DNA from: Eurosta solidaginis
Lineage: Eukaryota > Arthropoda > Insecta > Diptera > Tephritidae
Length of the DNA: 64,000 bases
Direction: 5' to 3'
NCBI RefSeq assembly: GCF_040869045.1
Contig: NC_090320.1
Location: 241,552,978-241,616,977 of the forward strand
Position numbers and translations under genes: made by a program. Of the stretch, positions 8,090-20,330 are shown one piece after another. The notes under the pieces were generated by a model, which made no database searches, was not told the origin of the DNA, and worked only from the letters and a program-made list of their open reading frames with translations. Each line of letters opens with the position of its first letter. Within the stretch, counting starts at the first letter, position 1.

Positions 8090-11000
8090 GAGTCATATCG
8101 AGACCCTTCCGGGATCATTTCTGGATGGTTTTCGGGATCGGTCCGGGATTACGCCGGGGTAATTTCGGGACTTTTTCGGGACTATTTCGGGATCATTTTG
8201 GGACCCTTCCGGGATCATTTCTGTATAGTTTACGGGATCTGTCCGGGATCCCGTCGGCGTTATTTTGGAATATTTTCGGGACCATTCCGGAATCATTTCG
8301 GGACTATTTCGCGATCATTTGGGGACCCTTCCGGCATCATTTCTGGATGGTTTTCGGGATCCGTGCGGGATCTCGTCGGGGTCATATGGGGACTTTTTCG
8401 GGATCATTTGAGGGCTCTTCCGGCATCATTTCTGGATGGTTTTCGGGATCCGTCCAGGATATCGTCGGGGTCATTTGGGGACTTTTTCGGGATCATTTGG
8501 GGGCTCTTCCGGCATCATTTCTGGATGGTTTTCGGGATCCGTCCGGGATCTCGTCGGGGTCATTTGGGGACTTTTTCGGGATCATTTTGGGGCTCATCCG
8601 GCATCATTTCTGGATGGTTTTCGGGATCCGTCCGGGATCCCGTCGGGGTAATTTCGGGACTTTTTCGCGACTAATACGGGATCATTTGGGAACCCTTTCG
8701 GAATCATTTCTGGATGGTTTTCGGGATCCGTCCGGGATCCCGTCGGGGTCATTTCGGGACTTTTTCGCGACTAATACGGGATCATTTGGGAACCCTTTCG
8801 GCATCATTTCTGGATGGTTTTCGGGATCCGTCCGGGATCCCATTAGGGTAATTTCGGGACTATTAGGGGATCATTTGGGAACCTTTCCGGCATCATTTCT
8901 GGATAATTTTCGGGATCCGTCCGTGATGCCGACGAGGTCATTTCGGGACTATTTCGGGATCATTTGGGATACCTACCGGCATCATTTCTGGATGGTTTTT
9001 GGGATTCGTCCGGGATCCCGTGGTGGTCCTTTCGGGACTTTTTTTCGACTAATACGGGATCATTTGCGGCCCCTTCGGCATCATTTCTGGATAGTTGTCG
9101 GGATCCCGTCACGGTCATTTCGGGACTATTAGGGGATCATTTGAGGACCTTTCCGGCATCATTTCTGTATTGTTTTCGGAATCCTTTCGGGATCCCGTCA
9201 GGGTCATTTTGGGACTTTTTTGGGGTTAATACGGGATCATTTGGGGATCCTCTAGGGGTCGTTTCGTGACTTTTTCTGTTTTATTTCGGGATCATTTGGG
9301 GACCCTTCTGGCATAATTTCTTGATGGTTTGCCGGATCTATCAGGGTCATTTCGGGACCATTTTGGGATCATTTGGGGACCCTTCCGAGATCATTTCTGG
9401 ATCCGTCCGGGATGCCGTAGGAGCCATTTCGGGATTTTTTGTTACTTTTCCGGGATATTTTTTGGACCCTTCCGGGATCATTTCTGGATCTGTGCGGGAT
9501 CCCATCTGGGTCATTTCCGGACTATTTCGGGATCATTTTGGGATCCTTCCGGAATCATTTCTGTATGGTTTTCGCGATCCGTCGTTGATTCCCTCGGAGC
9601 CATTTCGGAACCTTTTCTGGAGTATGTCGGGGTCATTTGGGGACTTTTTCGGGATCATTTGGGGCTCTTCCGGCATCATTTCTGGATGGTTTTCGGGATC
9701 CGTGCGGGATCTCGTCGGGGTCATTTGGGGACTTTTTCGGGATCATTTGGGGGCTCTTCCGGCATCATTTCTGGATGGTTTTCGGGATCCGTCCGGGATA
9801 TGGTCGGGGTCATTTGGGGACTTTTTCGGGACCATTTGGGGGCTCCGTCCCGGATCCCATCAGGGTAATTTCGGGACTATTAGGGGATCATTTGTGGACC
9901 TTTCCGGCATCATTTCTGGATAATTTTCGGTATCCGTCCGGGATGCCGACGAGGTCATTTCGGGATTATTTCGGGATCATTTGGGATACCTACCGGCATC
10001 ATTTCTGGATGGTTTTTGGGATTCGTCCGGGATCCCGTCGGGGTCATTTCGGGACTTTTTCTCGACTAATACGGGATCATTTGCGGACCCTTTCGGCATA
10101 ATTTCTGGATAGTTGTCGGGATCCGTTCGGGATCCCGTCACGGTCATTTCGGAACTATTAGGGGATCATTTGAGGACCTTTCCGGCATCATTTCTGGATA
10201 GTTTTTGGAATCCTTTCGGGATCCCGTCAGGGTCATTTCGGGGCTTTTTCGGGATCATTTAAGGATGGCTTTCAGGATTCGTCCGGGAACCCGTCAGGGT
10301 AATTTCTGGACTTTTCCGAGACTATTTCGGGATCATTTTGGGACCTTCCCAAGATCATTTCTGGATGGATTTCGGGATTTGTCCGGGATGCCCTCAGGGT
10401 CATTTTGGGACTATTAGGTGAGCATTTGAGGACCGTTCCGGCATCACTCTGGATGGTTTTCGGTATACGTTCAGATTCCCGTCGGAATAATTGCGGGACT
10501 TTTTCGGGATCATTGGGGTCCCTTCCAAAATCATTTCTGGATGGTTTTTGGGATTCGTCCGGCATCCCGTCGGGGTCATTTCGGGACTTTTTCTCGACTA
10601 ATACGGGATCATTTGCGGGCCCTTTCGGATCATTTCTGGATAGTTGTCGGGATCCGTTCGGGATCCCGTCAGGGTCTTTTCGGAACTATTGGGAGATCAT
10701 TTGAGGACCTTTCCGGCATCATTTCTGGTTAGTTTTCGGGATCCTTTCCGGGTCCCATCAGGGTCATTTCGGGACTTTTTCGGCATCATTTAAGATTGGT
10801 TTTCAGGATTCGTCCGGTATCCGTCAGGGTAATTTCTGGACTTTTCCCAGACTATTTCGGGATAATTTTGGGACCGTCCCAAGATCATTTCTGGATGGAT
10901 TTCGGGATCTGTCCGGGATGCCGTCAGGGTCATTTTGGGACTATTAGGTGATCATTTGGGCGGCCACCGTGGTGTGATGGTAGCGTGCTCCGCCTATCAC

Positions 11001-12235
11001 ACCGTATGCCCTAGGTTCAACTCCCGGGCAGAGCAACATCAAAATTTTAGAAATAAGATTTTTCAATTAGAAGAAAATTTTTCTAAGCGGGGTCGCCCCT
11101 CGGCAGTGTTTGGCAAGCACTCCGGGTGTATTTCTGCCATGAAAAGCTCTCAGTGAAAACTCATCTGCTTTGCAGATGCCGTTCGGAGTCGGCATAAAAC
11201 ATGTAGGTCCCGTCCGGCCAATTTGTAGGGAAAATCAAGAGGAGCACGACGCAAATTGGAAGAGAAGCTCGGCCTTAGATCTCTTCGGAGGTTATCGCGC
11301 CTTACATTTATTTTTTATTTTTTAGGTGATCATTTGAGGACCTTTTCGGCATCAATTCTGGATGGTTTTCGGTATCCGCTAAGGATCCCGTCGGAATTAT
11401 TGCGGGACTTTTTCGGGATCATTTGGTGTCAGTTCCGGCATCATTTCTGGCTGGTTTTTGGGATTCGTCCGGCATCCCGTCGGGTTCATTTCGGTACTTT
11501 TTCTCGACTAATACGGGATCATTTGGGGATCCTCTAGGGGTCGTTTCGTGACTTTTTCTGTATTATTTCGGGATCATTTTGGGACCCTTTCGGCATAATT
11601 TCTTGATGGTTTGCCGGACCCATCAGGGTCATTTCGGGACCATTTTGGGATCATTTGGGGACCCTTCCGAGATCATTTCTGGATCCGTCCGGGATGCCGT
11701 AGGAGCCATTTCGGTATTTTTTGTTACTTTTCCGGGATAGTTTTTGCACCCTTCCGGGATCATTTCTGGATCTGTGCGGGATCCCATCTGGGTCAATTCC
11801 GGACTATCTCGGGATCATTTTGGAATCCTTCCGGAATCATTCCTGTATGGTTTTCGCGATCCATCGTGGATCCCCTCGGAGCCATTTCGGAACTTTTTCT
11901 GGAGTTAGTCGGGATAATTTAGGGACCCTTCCTGGATATTTTCTGGATGGTTTTTGAGATCCGCCCGGAAGCCCGTCAGGGTCATTTCGGAACCTTTTCG
12001 GGATCATTTTGGAACACCTTCAGGGATCATTCCTGTGTGGTTCTCTGGATACGTCTAGAATCGTGTCGCTCTCATTTCGGGTTTTTTGGGACTATTCGGG
12101 GAACTTTTGGAGACCCTTTCGGGGCATTTCTGGATGGTTTTCGGGATCAGTCCGCGATAGCGTTGGCGTCATTTCGTAGCTTTTTCTGGATAATTTCGGG
12201 ATCATTTGGGATCCTATCAGGTTATCAGCTCATTT
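8090..12235 (+). repeat. Minisatellite array, 89/100-base unit, inside Helitron 1
   Basis: Anchors CTGGATGG occur at 8432, 8521, 8610, 8710, 8810, giving periods of 89, 89, 100 and 100; the 11-base difference is the insertion GCGACTAATAC. Units are built from shorter related motifs (TTTCGGGACTTTTTC, GGGATCATTT) and many hold CGGGATCC-GTCCG-GGATCCCG, an 8-base stem hairpin. By length, about 40 units. A divergent block beginning near TTGATGGTTTGCCGGA recurs at about 9323 and 11603, so there is higher-order structure. Long open frames here are a by-product of the repeat and are not genes. A SINE sits at 10959-11321. Confidence 0.92.
10959..11321 (+). mobile_element. tRNA-derived SINE, copy 1 (363 bases)
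   Basis: Flanked by the direct repeat TTAGGTGATCATTTG (10944-10958 and 11322-11336), so it is a true insertion into the minisatellite. The head reads TGGTGTGATGGTAGCGTGC (A-box-like) and GGTTCAACTCC (B-box-like), as in a pol III promoter from a tRNA. A conserved body and a T-rich tail follow. Two more copies of the same 363-base length occur at 38429 (minus) and 48469 (plus). Confidence 0.88.
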
Positions 12236-12344
12236 AGTTCTTTTTTTTACTCAATTACAAAAATAAAATGCATTAGACAGAAAACAAAATTTTAAAAAGA
12301 TAATAAGCAGGCTAACGCGAATAGCCCATATATTTAAAATTTTC

Positions 12345-12375
12345 CTTGCGGACGGGGCCGCGGGTAAAGGCTAGT
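12345..12375 (+). other. Helitron 3' terminus (hairpin and CTAG-T), unit 1
   Basis: TTGCGGACGGGGCCGCGGG forms a short GC stem, followed at about 10 bases by CTAG and a host-type T. The same terminus recurs at 17581-17610. Here the next base already belongs to a second Helitron. Confidence 0.8.
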
Positions 12376-15300
12376 ATATTATAAATGGGAAAGTTTGGAT
12401 GTTAAGATGTTTGGATGTTTGGATGTTTGTCCAGACGTTTGTCTTTGTGACTCATTAACGCAAGAACGGCTGGACCGATTTGGATGAAATTTTGCACACA
12501 TATAGCCAATAGTCTAGAAGGATCTACTAGCTATATATTTTTCAAAAGGGGCGTGGTCCCCGCCCCCTAGGAACAGTTATAATTTAATAATTATATTTTT
12601 TCGTCTTTGCGACTGAATCACGCCAGAATGGCTACACGGATTTTGATGAAATTTGGGACACAGACAGTGGTCTACTAGCGAAATCCCACGACCCCTTCGA
12701 GAAATTATTTTTCATAATTTTTACACATTATAACTTTACGTATACTGGCCTTCACCACTATCACAGACTCAAGGGGTCAAATAAGTCGAGGGCTTACAAA
12801 GTAAGCAGTGACACCCCCCGCCCCCCCCCCTTTATCTACCTATCTGGTGTAAAATCTATAAAATGATTTTCTCCTAAATCAATAGTTTTTGGTATCTGGC
12901 ACATACAGTTTCTAATTAGCTTCACCTTATTTATGATCCCGTAAGGGTCATATCGAGACCCTTCCGGGATCATTTCTGGATGGTTTTCGGGATCGGTCCG
13001 GGATCCCGCCAGGGTAATTTCGGGACTTTTTCGGGACTATTTCGGGATCATTTTGGAACGCTTCCGGGATCATTTCTGTATAGTTTTCGGGATCCGTCCG
13101 GGATCCCGTCGGGGTTATTTTGGGACATTTTCGGGACTATTCCGGAATCAATTCGGGACTATTTCGCGATCATTTGGGGACCCTTTCGGCATCATTTCTG
13201 GATGGTTTTCGGGATCCGTCCGGGATCCCGTCGGGGTACTTTCGGGATCATTTGCGTACCTTCGAGAGATAAATTCTTGATGGCTTCCGGGATCATTACG
13301 GGACTTTTTCGGGGTTATTTTGGGACCCTTTAGGCATCATTTCTGGATGGTCTTCGGGATTCGTCCGGCATCCCGTCGGGGTCATTTCGGGACTTTTTCG
13401 CTACTAATACGGGATCATTTGGGGACCCTTTCGGCATCATTTCTGGATGGTTTTCGGGATCCGTCCGGGATCTCGTCGGGGTAATTTGGGCACTTTTTCG
13501 GGATCATTTGGGGGCTCTTCCGGCAACATTTCTGGATGATTTTCGGGATCCGTCCGGGATCTCGTCGGGGTCATTTGGGGACTTTTTCGGGATCATTTGG
13601 GGGCTCTTCCGGCATCATTTCTGGATGGTTTTCGGGATCAGTCCGGGATCCCGTCGGGGTCATTTCGGGAATATTTCGGGATGATTTTGGGGCTCTTCCG
13701 GCATCATTTCTGAATGATTTTCGGGATCCGTCCGGGATCCCGTCGGGGTCATTTCGGGACTTTTTCGCGACTAATACGGGATCATTTGGGAACCCTTTCG
13801 GCATCATTTCTGGATGGTTTTCGGGATCCGTCCCGGATCTCGTCGGGGTCATTTTGGGGCTCTTCCGGCATCATTTCTGGATGATTTTCAGGATCCGTCC
13901 GGGATCTCGTCGGGGTCATTTGGGACTTTTTCGGGATCATTTGGGGGCTCTTCCGGCATCATTTCTGGATGGTTTTCGGGATCCGTCCGGGATCCCGTCG
14001 GGGTAATTTCGGGACTTTTTCGCAACTAATACGGGATCATTTGGGAACCCTTTCGGCATCATTTCTGAATGATTTTCGGGATCCGTCCGGGATCCCGTCG
14101 GGGTCATTTCGGGAATTTTTTGCGACTAATACGGGATCATTTGGGAACCATTTCGGCATCATTTCTGGATGGTTTTCGGGATCCGTCCGGGATCCTATCA
14201 TGGTAATTTCGGGACTATTAGGGGATCATTTGGGGACCTTTCCGGCAACATTTCTGGATAATTTTCGGGATCCGTCCGGAATGCCGACGAGGTCATTTCG
14301 GTACTATTTCGGGATTATTTGGGATACCTACCGGCATCATTTCTGGATGGTTTTTGGGATTCGTCCGGGATCCCGTCGGGGTCATTTCGGGACTTTTTCT
14401 CGACTAATACGGGATCATTTGCGGACCCTTTCGGCATCATTCCTGGATAGTCACGGTCATTTCGGGACTATTAGGGGATCATTTGAGGACCTTTCCGGCA
14501 TCATTTCTGGATAGTTTTCGGAATCCTTTCGGGATCCCGTCAGGGTCATTTCGGGACTTTTTTCGGGATCACTTAAGGATGGCTTTCAGGATTCGTCCGG
14601 GAACCCCTCAGGGTAATTTCTGGACTTTTCCGTGACTATTTCGGGATCATTTTGGGACCTTCCTAAGATCATTTCTGGATGGATTTCGGGATCTGTCCGG
14701 GATGCCGTCAGGGTCATTTTGGGACTATTAGGTGATCATTTGAGGACCTTTCCGGCATCACTTCTGAATGGTTTTCGGTATCCGTTCAGGATCCCGTGGT
14801 AATCATTCCGGGACTTTTTCGGGATCATTTGGGGTCCCTCCCAAAATCATTTCTGGATGGATTTCGGGATCTGTCCGGGATCCCGTCAGGGTCATTTAGG
14901 GATGCGTTCGAGATCCCGTCAGGGTCATTTCGGGATTTCTTCGGGACTATATCGGGATCATTCCTGGATGGTTTACGGGATCCGTCCAGGATCCCTTAAG
15001 GGTCATTTCGGGACTATTAGGTGATCATTTGAGGACCTTTCGGGTTATTTCGGGACCTTTTCGGGGCTAATACGGGATCATTTGGGGATCCTCTAGGGGT
15101 CGTTTCGTGACTTTTTCTGTTTGATTTCGGGATCATTTGGGGACCCTTCCGGCATAATTTCTTGATGGTTTGCCGGATCCATCAGGGTCATTTCGGGACC
15201 ATTTTGGGATCATTTGGGGACCCTTCCGAAATCATTTCTGGATCCGTCCGGGATGCCGTAGGAGCCATTTCGGGATTTTTTGTTACTTTTCCGGGATAGT

Positions 15301-17609
15301 TTTTGGACCCTTCCGGGATCATTTCTAGATCTGTGCGGGATCCCAGCTGGGTCATTTCCGGACTATTTCGGGATCATTTTGGGATCCTTCCGGAATCATT
15401 TCTGTATGGTTTTCGCGATCTGTCGTGGATCCCCTCGGAGCCATTTCGGAACTTTTTCTGGCGTATGTCGGGGTCATTTGGGTACTTTTTCGGGATCATT
15501 TGGGGGCTCTTCCGGCATCATTTCTGGATGGTTTTTGGGATCCGTCCGGGATTCCGTCGGGGTCATTTCGGGACTTTTTGTCGACTAATACGGGATCATT
15601 TGGGGACCCTTTCGACATCATTTCTGGATAGTTTACGGTATCCGTCCGGGATCCGGACGGGGTCATTTCGGGACTATATCGGGATCATTTGGGGTACCTA
15701 CCTTCATCATTTCTGGTTGGTTTTCGGTATCCGTCCGGGATCTCGTTGGGGTCATTTGGGGACCTTTTCGGGATCATTTGAGGGCTCTTCCGGCATCATT
15801 TCTGGATAATTTTCGGGATCCGTCCGGGATGCCGACGAGGTCATTTCGGGATCATTTGGGATACCTACCGGCATCATTTCTGGATGGTTTTTGGGATTCG
15901 TACGGGATCCCGTCGGGGTCATTTCGGGACTTTTTCTCGACTAATACGGGATCATTTGCTGACCCTTTCGGCATCATTTCTGGATAGTTGTCGGGATCCG
16001 TTCGGGATCCCGTCACGGTCATTTCGGGACTATTAGGGGAACATTTGAGGACCTTTACGGCATCATTTCTGGATAGCTTTCGGAATCCTTTCGGGATCCC
16101 GTCAGGGTTATTTCGGGACTTTTTCGGGATCATTTAAGGATGGCTTTCAGGATTCGTCCGGGAACCCGTCAGGGTAATTTCTGGACTTTTCCGAGACTAT
16201 TTCGGGATCATTTTGGGACCTTCCCAGGATCATTTCTGGATGGATTTCGGGATCAGTCCGGGATGCCGTCAGAGTCATTTTGGTATTAGGTGACCATTTG
16301 ATGACCTTTCCGGCATCACTTCTGGATGGTTTTCGGTATCCGTTCAGGATCCCGTCGGAATCATTGCAGGACTTTTTCGGGATCATTTGGGGTCCCTCCC
16401 GAGATCATTTCTGGATCTGTCCGTGATCCCGTCAGGGTCATTTAGGGATGCGTTCGAGATCCCGTCAGGGTCATTTCGGGACTTCTTCGGGACTATATCG
16501 GGATCATTTCTGGATGGTTTACGGGATCCGTCCAGGACCCCTTAAGGGTCATTTCGGGACTATTAGGTGATCATTTGAGGACCTTTCCGGCATCACTTCT
16601 GCATGATTTTCGATATCCGTTCGGGGTCCCGTCGAATCAATGCGGGCCTTTTTCGGAATCATTTGGGATCCCTTCCGGCATCATTTCTGGATGGTTTTCG
16701 GGATTTGTCCGGGATCCCGTCGGGGTTATTTCGGGACCTTTTCGTGGCTAATACGGGATCATTTGGGGATACTCTAGGGGTCGTTACGTGACTTTCTGTA
16801 TTATTTCGGGAACATTTGGGGACCCTTCCGGCATAATTTCTTGATGGTTTGCCGGATCCATCAGGGTCATTTCGGGACCATTTTGGGATCATTTGGGGAC
16901 CCTTCCGATCCGAATGATCTGGATCCGTCCGGGATGCCGTAGGAGCCATTTCGGGATTTTTTGTTACTTTTCCGGGACAGTTTTTGGACCATTCCGGGAT
17001 AATTTCTGGATCTGTGCGGGATCCCATCTGGGTCATTTCCGGACTATTTCGGGATCATTTTGGGATCCTTCCGGAATCATTTCTGTATGGTTATCGCGAT
17101 CCGTCGTGGATCCCCTCGGAGCCATTTCGGAACTTTTTCTGGAGTATGTCGGGATAATTTAGGGACCCTTCCTGGATATTTTCTGGATGGTTTTTGAGAT
17201 CCGCCCTAGAGACCGTCAGGGTCATTTCGGAACCTTTTCGGAACACCTTCAGGGATCATATTTGTGTGGTTCTCTGGATACGTCTAGGATCGTGTCGTTG
17301 TCATTTCGGGTTTTTTTGGGACTATTCCGGGAACTTTTGGAGACCCTTTCGGGGCATTTCTTGATGGTTTTCGGAATCCGTCCGCGATAGCGTGGGGGTC
17401 ATTTCGTAGCTTTTTCTGGAAAATTTCGGGATCATTTGGGATCCTATCAGGTTATCAGCTCATTTAGTTCTTTTTTTTACTCAATTACAAAAATAAAATG
17501 CACTAGACAGAAAACAAAATTTTAAACAGATAACTTGATAAGCAGGCTAAAGCGAATAGCCCATATATTTAAATGTCTCCTTGCGGACAGGGCCGCGGGT
17601 AAAGGCTAG
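12375..17609 (+). mobile_element. Non-autonomous Helitron, unit 2 of the head-to-tail pair
   Basis: Begins directly after CTAG of unit 1 with TATATTATAAATGGGAAAG, lacking the TC-rich first bases of unit 1, and ends with the same hairpin and CTAG (17606-17609) before T. The leader matches unit 1 closely but lacks about 190 bases that unit 1 has near 7890-8070. Its trailer (17465-17609) is nearly the same as unit 1's. Direct abutment fits rolling-circle read-through or a second insertion exactly at the first one's end. Confidence 0.78.
12930..17460 (+). repeat. Minisatellite array, 89/100-base unit, inside Helitron 2
   Basis: Same unit family as 8090-12235, about 48 units by length, without the SINE. 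The divergent block with TTGATGGTTTGCCGGA recurs at about 15162 and 16842. Unit order differs from array 1 in the middle but the last part (17090-17460) matches the end of array 1, so the arrays share an origin and then changed by unequal exchange or slippage. Confidence 0.92.
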
Positions 17610-17610
17610 T
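17581..17610 (+). other. Helitron 3' terminus, unit 2
   Basis: TTGCGGACAGGGCCGCGGG then AAAGG and CTAG, followed by the host T. One base differs from unit 1 inside the hairpin loop (ACAGG versus ACGGG), so the stem is kept. Confidence 0.8.
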
Positions 17611-17790
17611 ATATTATATACTTCATATAAATTGTCATTTTTGTCCCTTTTTTACGGCTAGAAGCTTAAAATTTAATGAAATTTCATCAAATACTTACGC
17701 TTACGTCACATATTGTTGGGATAAGTGGATCATAGTCATAGCTATTTCATGCAGACCAGAACTTTGCATCCTCACACAAACTACTTACCT
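17611..17790 (-). repeat. Older DINE-like repeat, right fragment
   Basis: Continues the repeat broken at 7240. TACGGCTAGAAGCTTAAAATT and GCATCCTCACACAAAC match, in reverse, the region 26095-26270. It leads into the AAACGGTTTTATTTAGC border motif. Confidence 0.7.
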
Positions 17791-18176
17791 ATTTTTAAAC
17801 GGTTTTATTTAGCTTGACTTGACAGGTCTTTGTGAACGAATTTTGTGATTAAATTTAAATAATTTCCCGATAAGCTGCAAGCTTGAAACTTGGAATATAG
17901 TTCAGAACACGATGACAATGTAATAATAAGTTAAAAAACTGCGATAGGTGGCGCATGGATCGAAATATTTCAAAAAATCGTATTTGTGATCCGATTTATA
18001 TCATATCTTATATCATATCTTTGAACCGATTTTACAGAAATCTGCTATAACTCCTCAGAAAGTGTTTTCCAGAATAGATTTTCATTAGCATAACAATTTT
18101 TTCTTTTTGGTCTACTATTAACTGTGGATTTTCCTATATACGTAAAGATCAGCTTCGGACCAAGTTTTGAATTATA
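17791..18176 (+). repeat. Fragment of the AGGTGGCGC-containing repeat family
   Basis: Begins with TTTAAACGGTTTTATTTAGC, the border also seen reversed at 27600 and 40620. It holds one GATAGGTGGCGCATGG unit at about 17945 and then degenerate sequence. No coding potential is seen. Confidence 0.6.
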
Positions 18177-19998
18177 ACAAGTAAGGAAGGTTAAGTTCGG
18201 GTGTAACCGAACATTACATACTCAGTTGAGAGCTATGGTGACAACATAAGGGAAAATAACCATGTAGGAAAATGAACCGAGGGAAACCCTGGAATGTGTT
18301 TGTATGATATGTGTATCAAATGAAAGTCATTAAAAGAGTATTTTATGAGGGAGTGGGCCATAGTTCTATAGGTGGACGCCATTTAGGAATATAGCCATAA
18401 AGGTGGATCAGGGTTGACCCTAGAATTTGTTTGTACAATATGGGTATCAAAAGAAAGGTGTTAATGAGTATTTTAAAAGGGAGTAATCCTTAGTTCCATA
18501 GGTGGACGCCGTTTCGAGATATTGCCATAAAGGTGGACCAGGGGTGACCCTAGAATTTGTTTGTACAATATGGGTATCAAAAGAAAGGTGTTAATGAGTA
18601 TTTTAAAAGGGAGTAATCCTTAGTTCCATAGGTGGACGCCGTTTCGAGATATCGCCACAAAGGTGGACCAGGGTGACCCAGAACATCATCTGTTGGATAC
18701 CGCTAATTTATTTATATATGTAATACCTGTCAAGATTTTAAGGGTTTTTTATTTCGCCCTGCAGAACTTTTTCATTTTCTTCTACTTAATATGGTAGGTG
18801 TCACAACCATTTTATAGAGTTTTTTCTAAAGTTATATTTCGCGTCAATAAACCAATCCAATTACCTCACCATGTTTCATCCCTTTTTTCGTATTTGGTAT
18901 AGAATTATGGCATTTTTTTAATTTTTCGTAATTTTCGATATCGAAAATGTGGGCGTGGTCATTGTCGGATTTCGTTCATTTTTCATACCAAGATAAAGTG
19001 AGTTCAAGTAAGTACGTGAACTAAGTTCATTAAACATATGTATGTCGATTTTTGCTCAAGTTATCGTGTTAACGGCCGAGCGGAAGGACAGAATGTGTAT
19101 AAAACTGGGCGTGGCATCAACCGATTTCGCCCGTTTTCACAGAAAACAGTTAACATCATAAAATCTATGTCCCTACCAAATTTCAAAAGGATTGGTTAAT
19201 TTTTGTTCGACTTATGGCGTTAAAAGTATCCTAGACAAATTAAATGAAAAAGGGCGGAGCCACGCCCATTTTGAAATTTTCTTTTATTTTTGTATTTTGT
19301 TGCACCATATCATTACTGGAGTTGAATGTTGACATAATTTACTTATATACTGTAAAGATATTAAATTTTTTGTTAAAATTTTACTTTGAAAAAAATTTTT
19401 TTTTAAAAGAGGGCGTGGTCCTTCTCCGATTTTGCTAATTTTTATTAGGCGTACATATAGTAGTAGGAGTAACGTCCCTGCCAAATTTCCTAATGATATC
19501 TTCAACGACTGACAAATACCAGCCTGCAAAATTTTAAATTACCTTCTTTTAAAAGTGGACGGTGCCACGCCCATTGTCCAAAATTTTACTAATTTTCTAT
19601 TCTGCGTCATAAATTCAACTCATTTACCAAGTTTCGTCGCTTTATCTGTATTTGGTAATGAATTATCGCATTTTTTCGGTTTTTCGAAATTTTCGATATC
19701 GAAAAAGTGGGCGTGGTTATAGTCCGATATCGTTCATTTTAAATAGCGATCTGAGATGAGTGCTCAGGAATCTACATACCAAATTTCATCAAGATATCTC
19801 AAAATTTACTCAAGTTATCGTGTTAACGGACCGACGGACGGACGGACGGACGGGCATGGCTCAATCAAATTTTTTTTTCGTTCCTGATTATTTTGATATA
19901 TGGAAGTCTATATCTATCTCGATTCCTTTATATATGTACAACCAACCGTTATCCAATCAAACTTAATATACTCTGTGAGCTCTGCTCAACTGAGTATA
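18177..19998 (-). mobile_element. DINE-1/Helentron-like element, family A, copy 1
   Basis: Read on the minus strand: 5' subterminal repeat ATACTCAGTTGAGCAGAGCT at the very start, a GTCC microsatellite about 130 bases in (plus strand 19830-19853), an internal body with repeated GTGGGCGTGG blocks, about three units of a 130-base minisatellite (18280-18680), an inverted subterminal repeat (18218-18234), a hairpin GTTCGG/CCGAAC (18195-18212) and terminal ACTTGT. Subterminal repeats, GTCY microsatellite and 3' hairpin are the DINE-1/Helentron plan. No protein is encoded. Class is inferred from structure. Confidence 0.65.
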
Positions 19999-20330
19999 CA
20001 AATTAATTAGCGTTCTATAAATTAAGGTAGAGTTCGTATTCCGCTATTGCAATGACATCTATCGGAAGATATACATGGCGTATACGTGATATTTCCTTTT
20101 AATCATCTTAACCCTTTCTGACACACTGTGGTTTATTTTCTTGATTTTAAATTTACAAAACAATTTACTAAGTATCATAATAAAAGAAAGTTGTGTTTTA
20201 AATTATGCATTTCTTTTTATTAAAATTATTATTTTTTGCATAAATACAATATCGATGTCGATAGTAAATGAAAACTACTTTTGACATAACCAACTTTATG
20301 ATAAAAATTCCCAACAGGGATGATTGGGCG
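19999..20330. other. Unassigned AT-rich DNA
   Basis: No open frame of note, repeat border or RNA signal seen. It may be old host DNA or a worn repeat. Confidence 0.4.

Larger units (their letters stand above)
7241..12374 (+). mobile_element. Non-autonomous Helitron, unit 1 of a head-to-tail pair
   Basis: Starts TC after a host A at 7240 and ends at CTAG (12371-12374) followed by T, with a GC-rich hairpin (GCGG-ACGGG-CCGC) before the end. These are Helitron hallmarks, and there is no target duplication. The leader (7241-8089) has the ATTATAAATGGGAAAGTTTGG start and a conserved block around GGGGCGTGGTCCCCGCCCCC. The body is a minisatellite array; the trailer (12236-12374) is AT-rich. No Rep or helicase is encoded, so it depends on an outside enzyme. 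Confidence 0.8.

Noticed and set aside
8125..9132. Long Gly/Ser/Arg/Phe-rich open frames in the Helitron arrays
   Set aside because: They arise from the 89/100-base unit, which has few stops in several frames on both strands. There is no start context or non-repeat domain.
8090..12235. CRISPR array
   Set aside because: Units have no repeat-spacer alternation, the whole unit repeats, and the DNA is animal with no cas genes.
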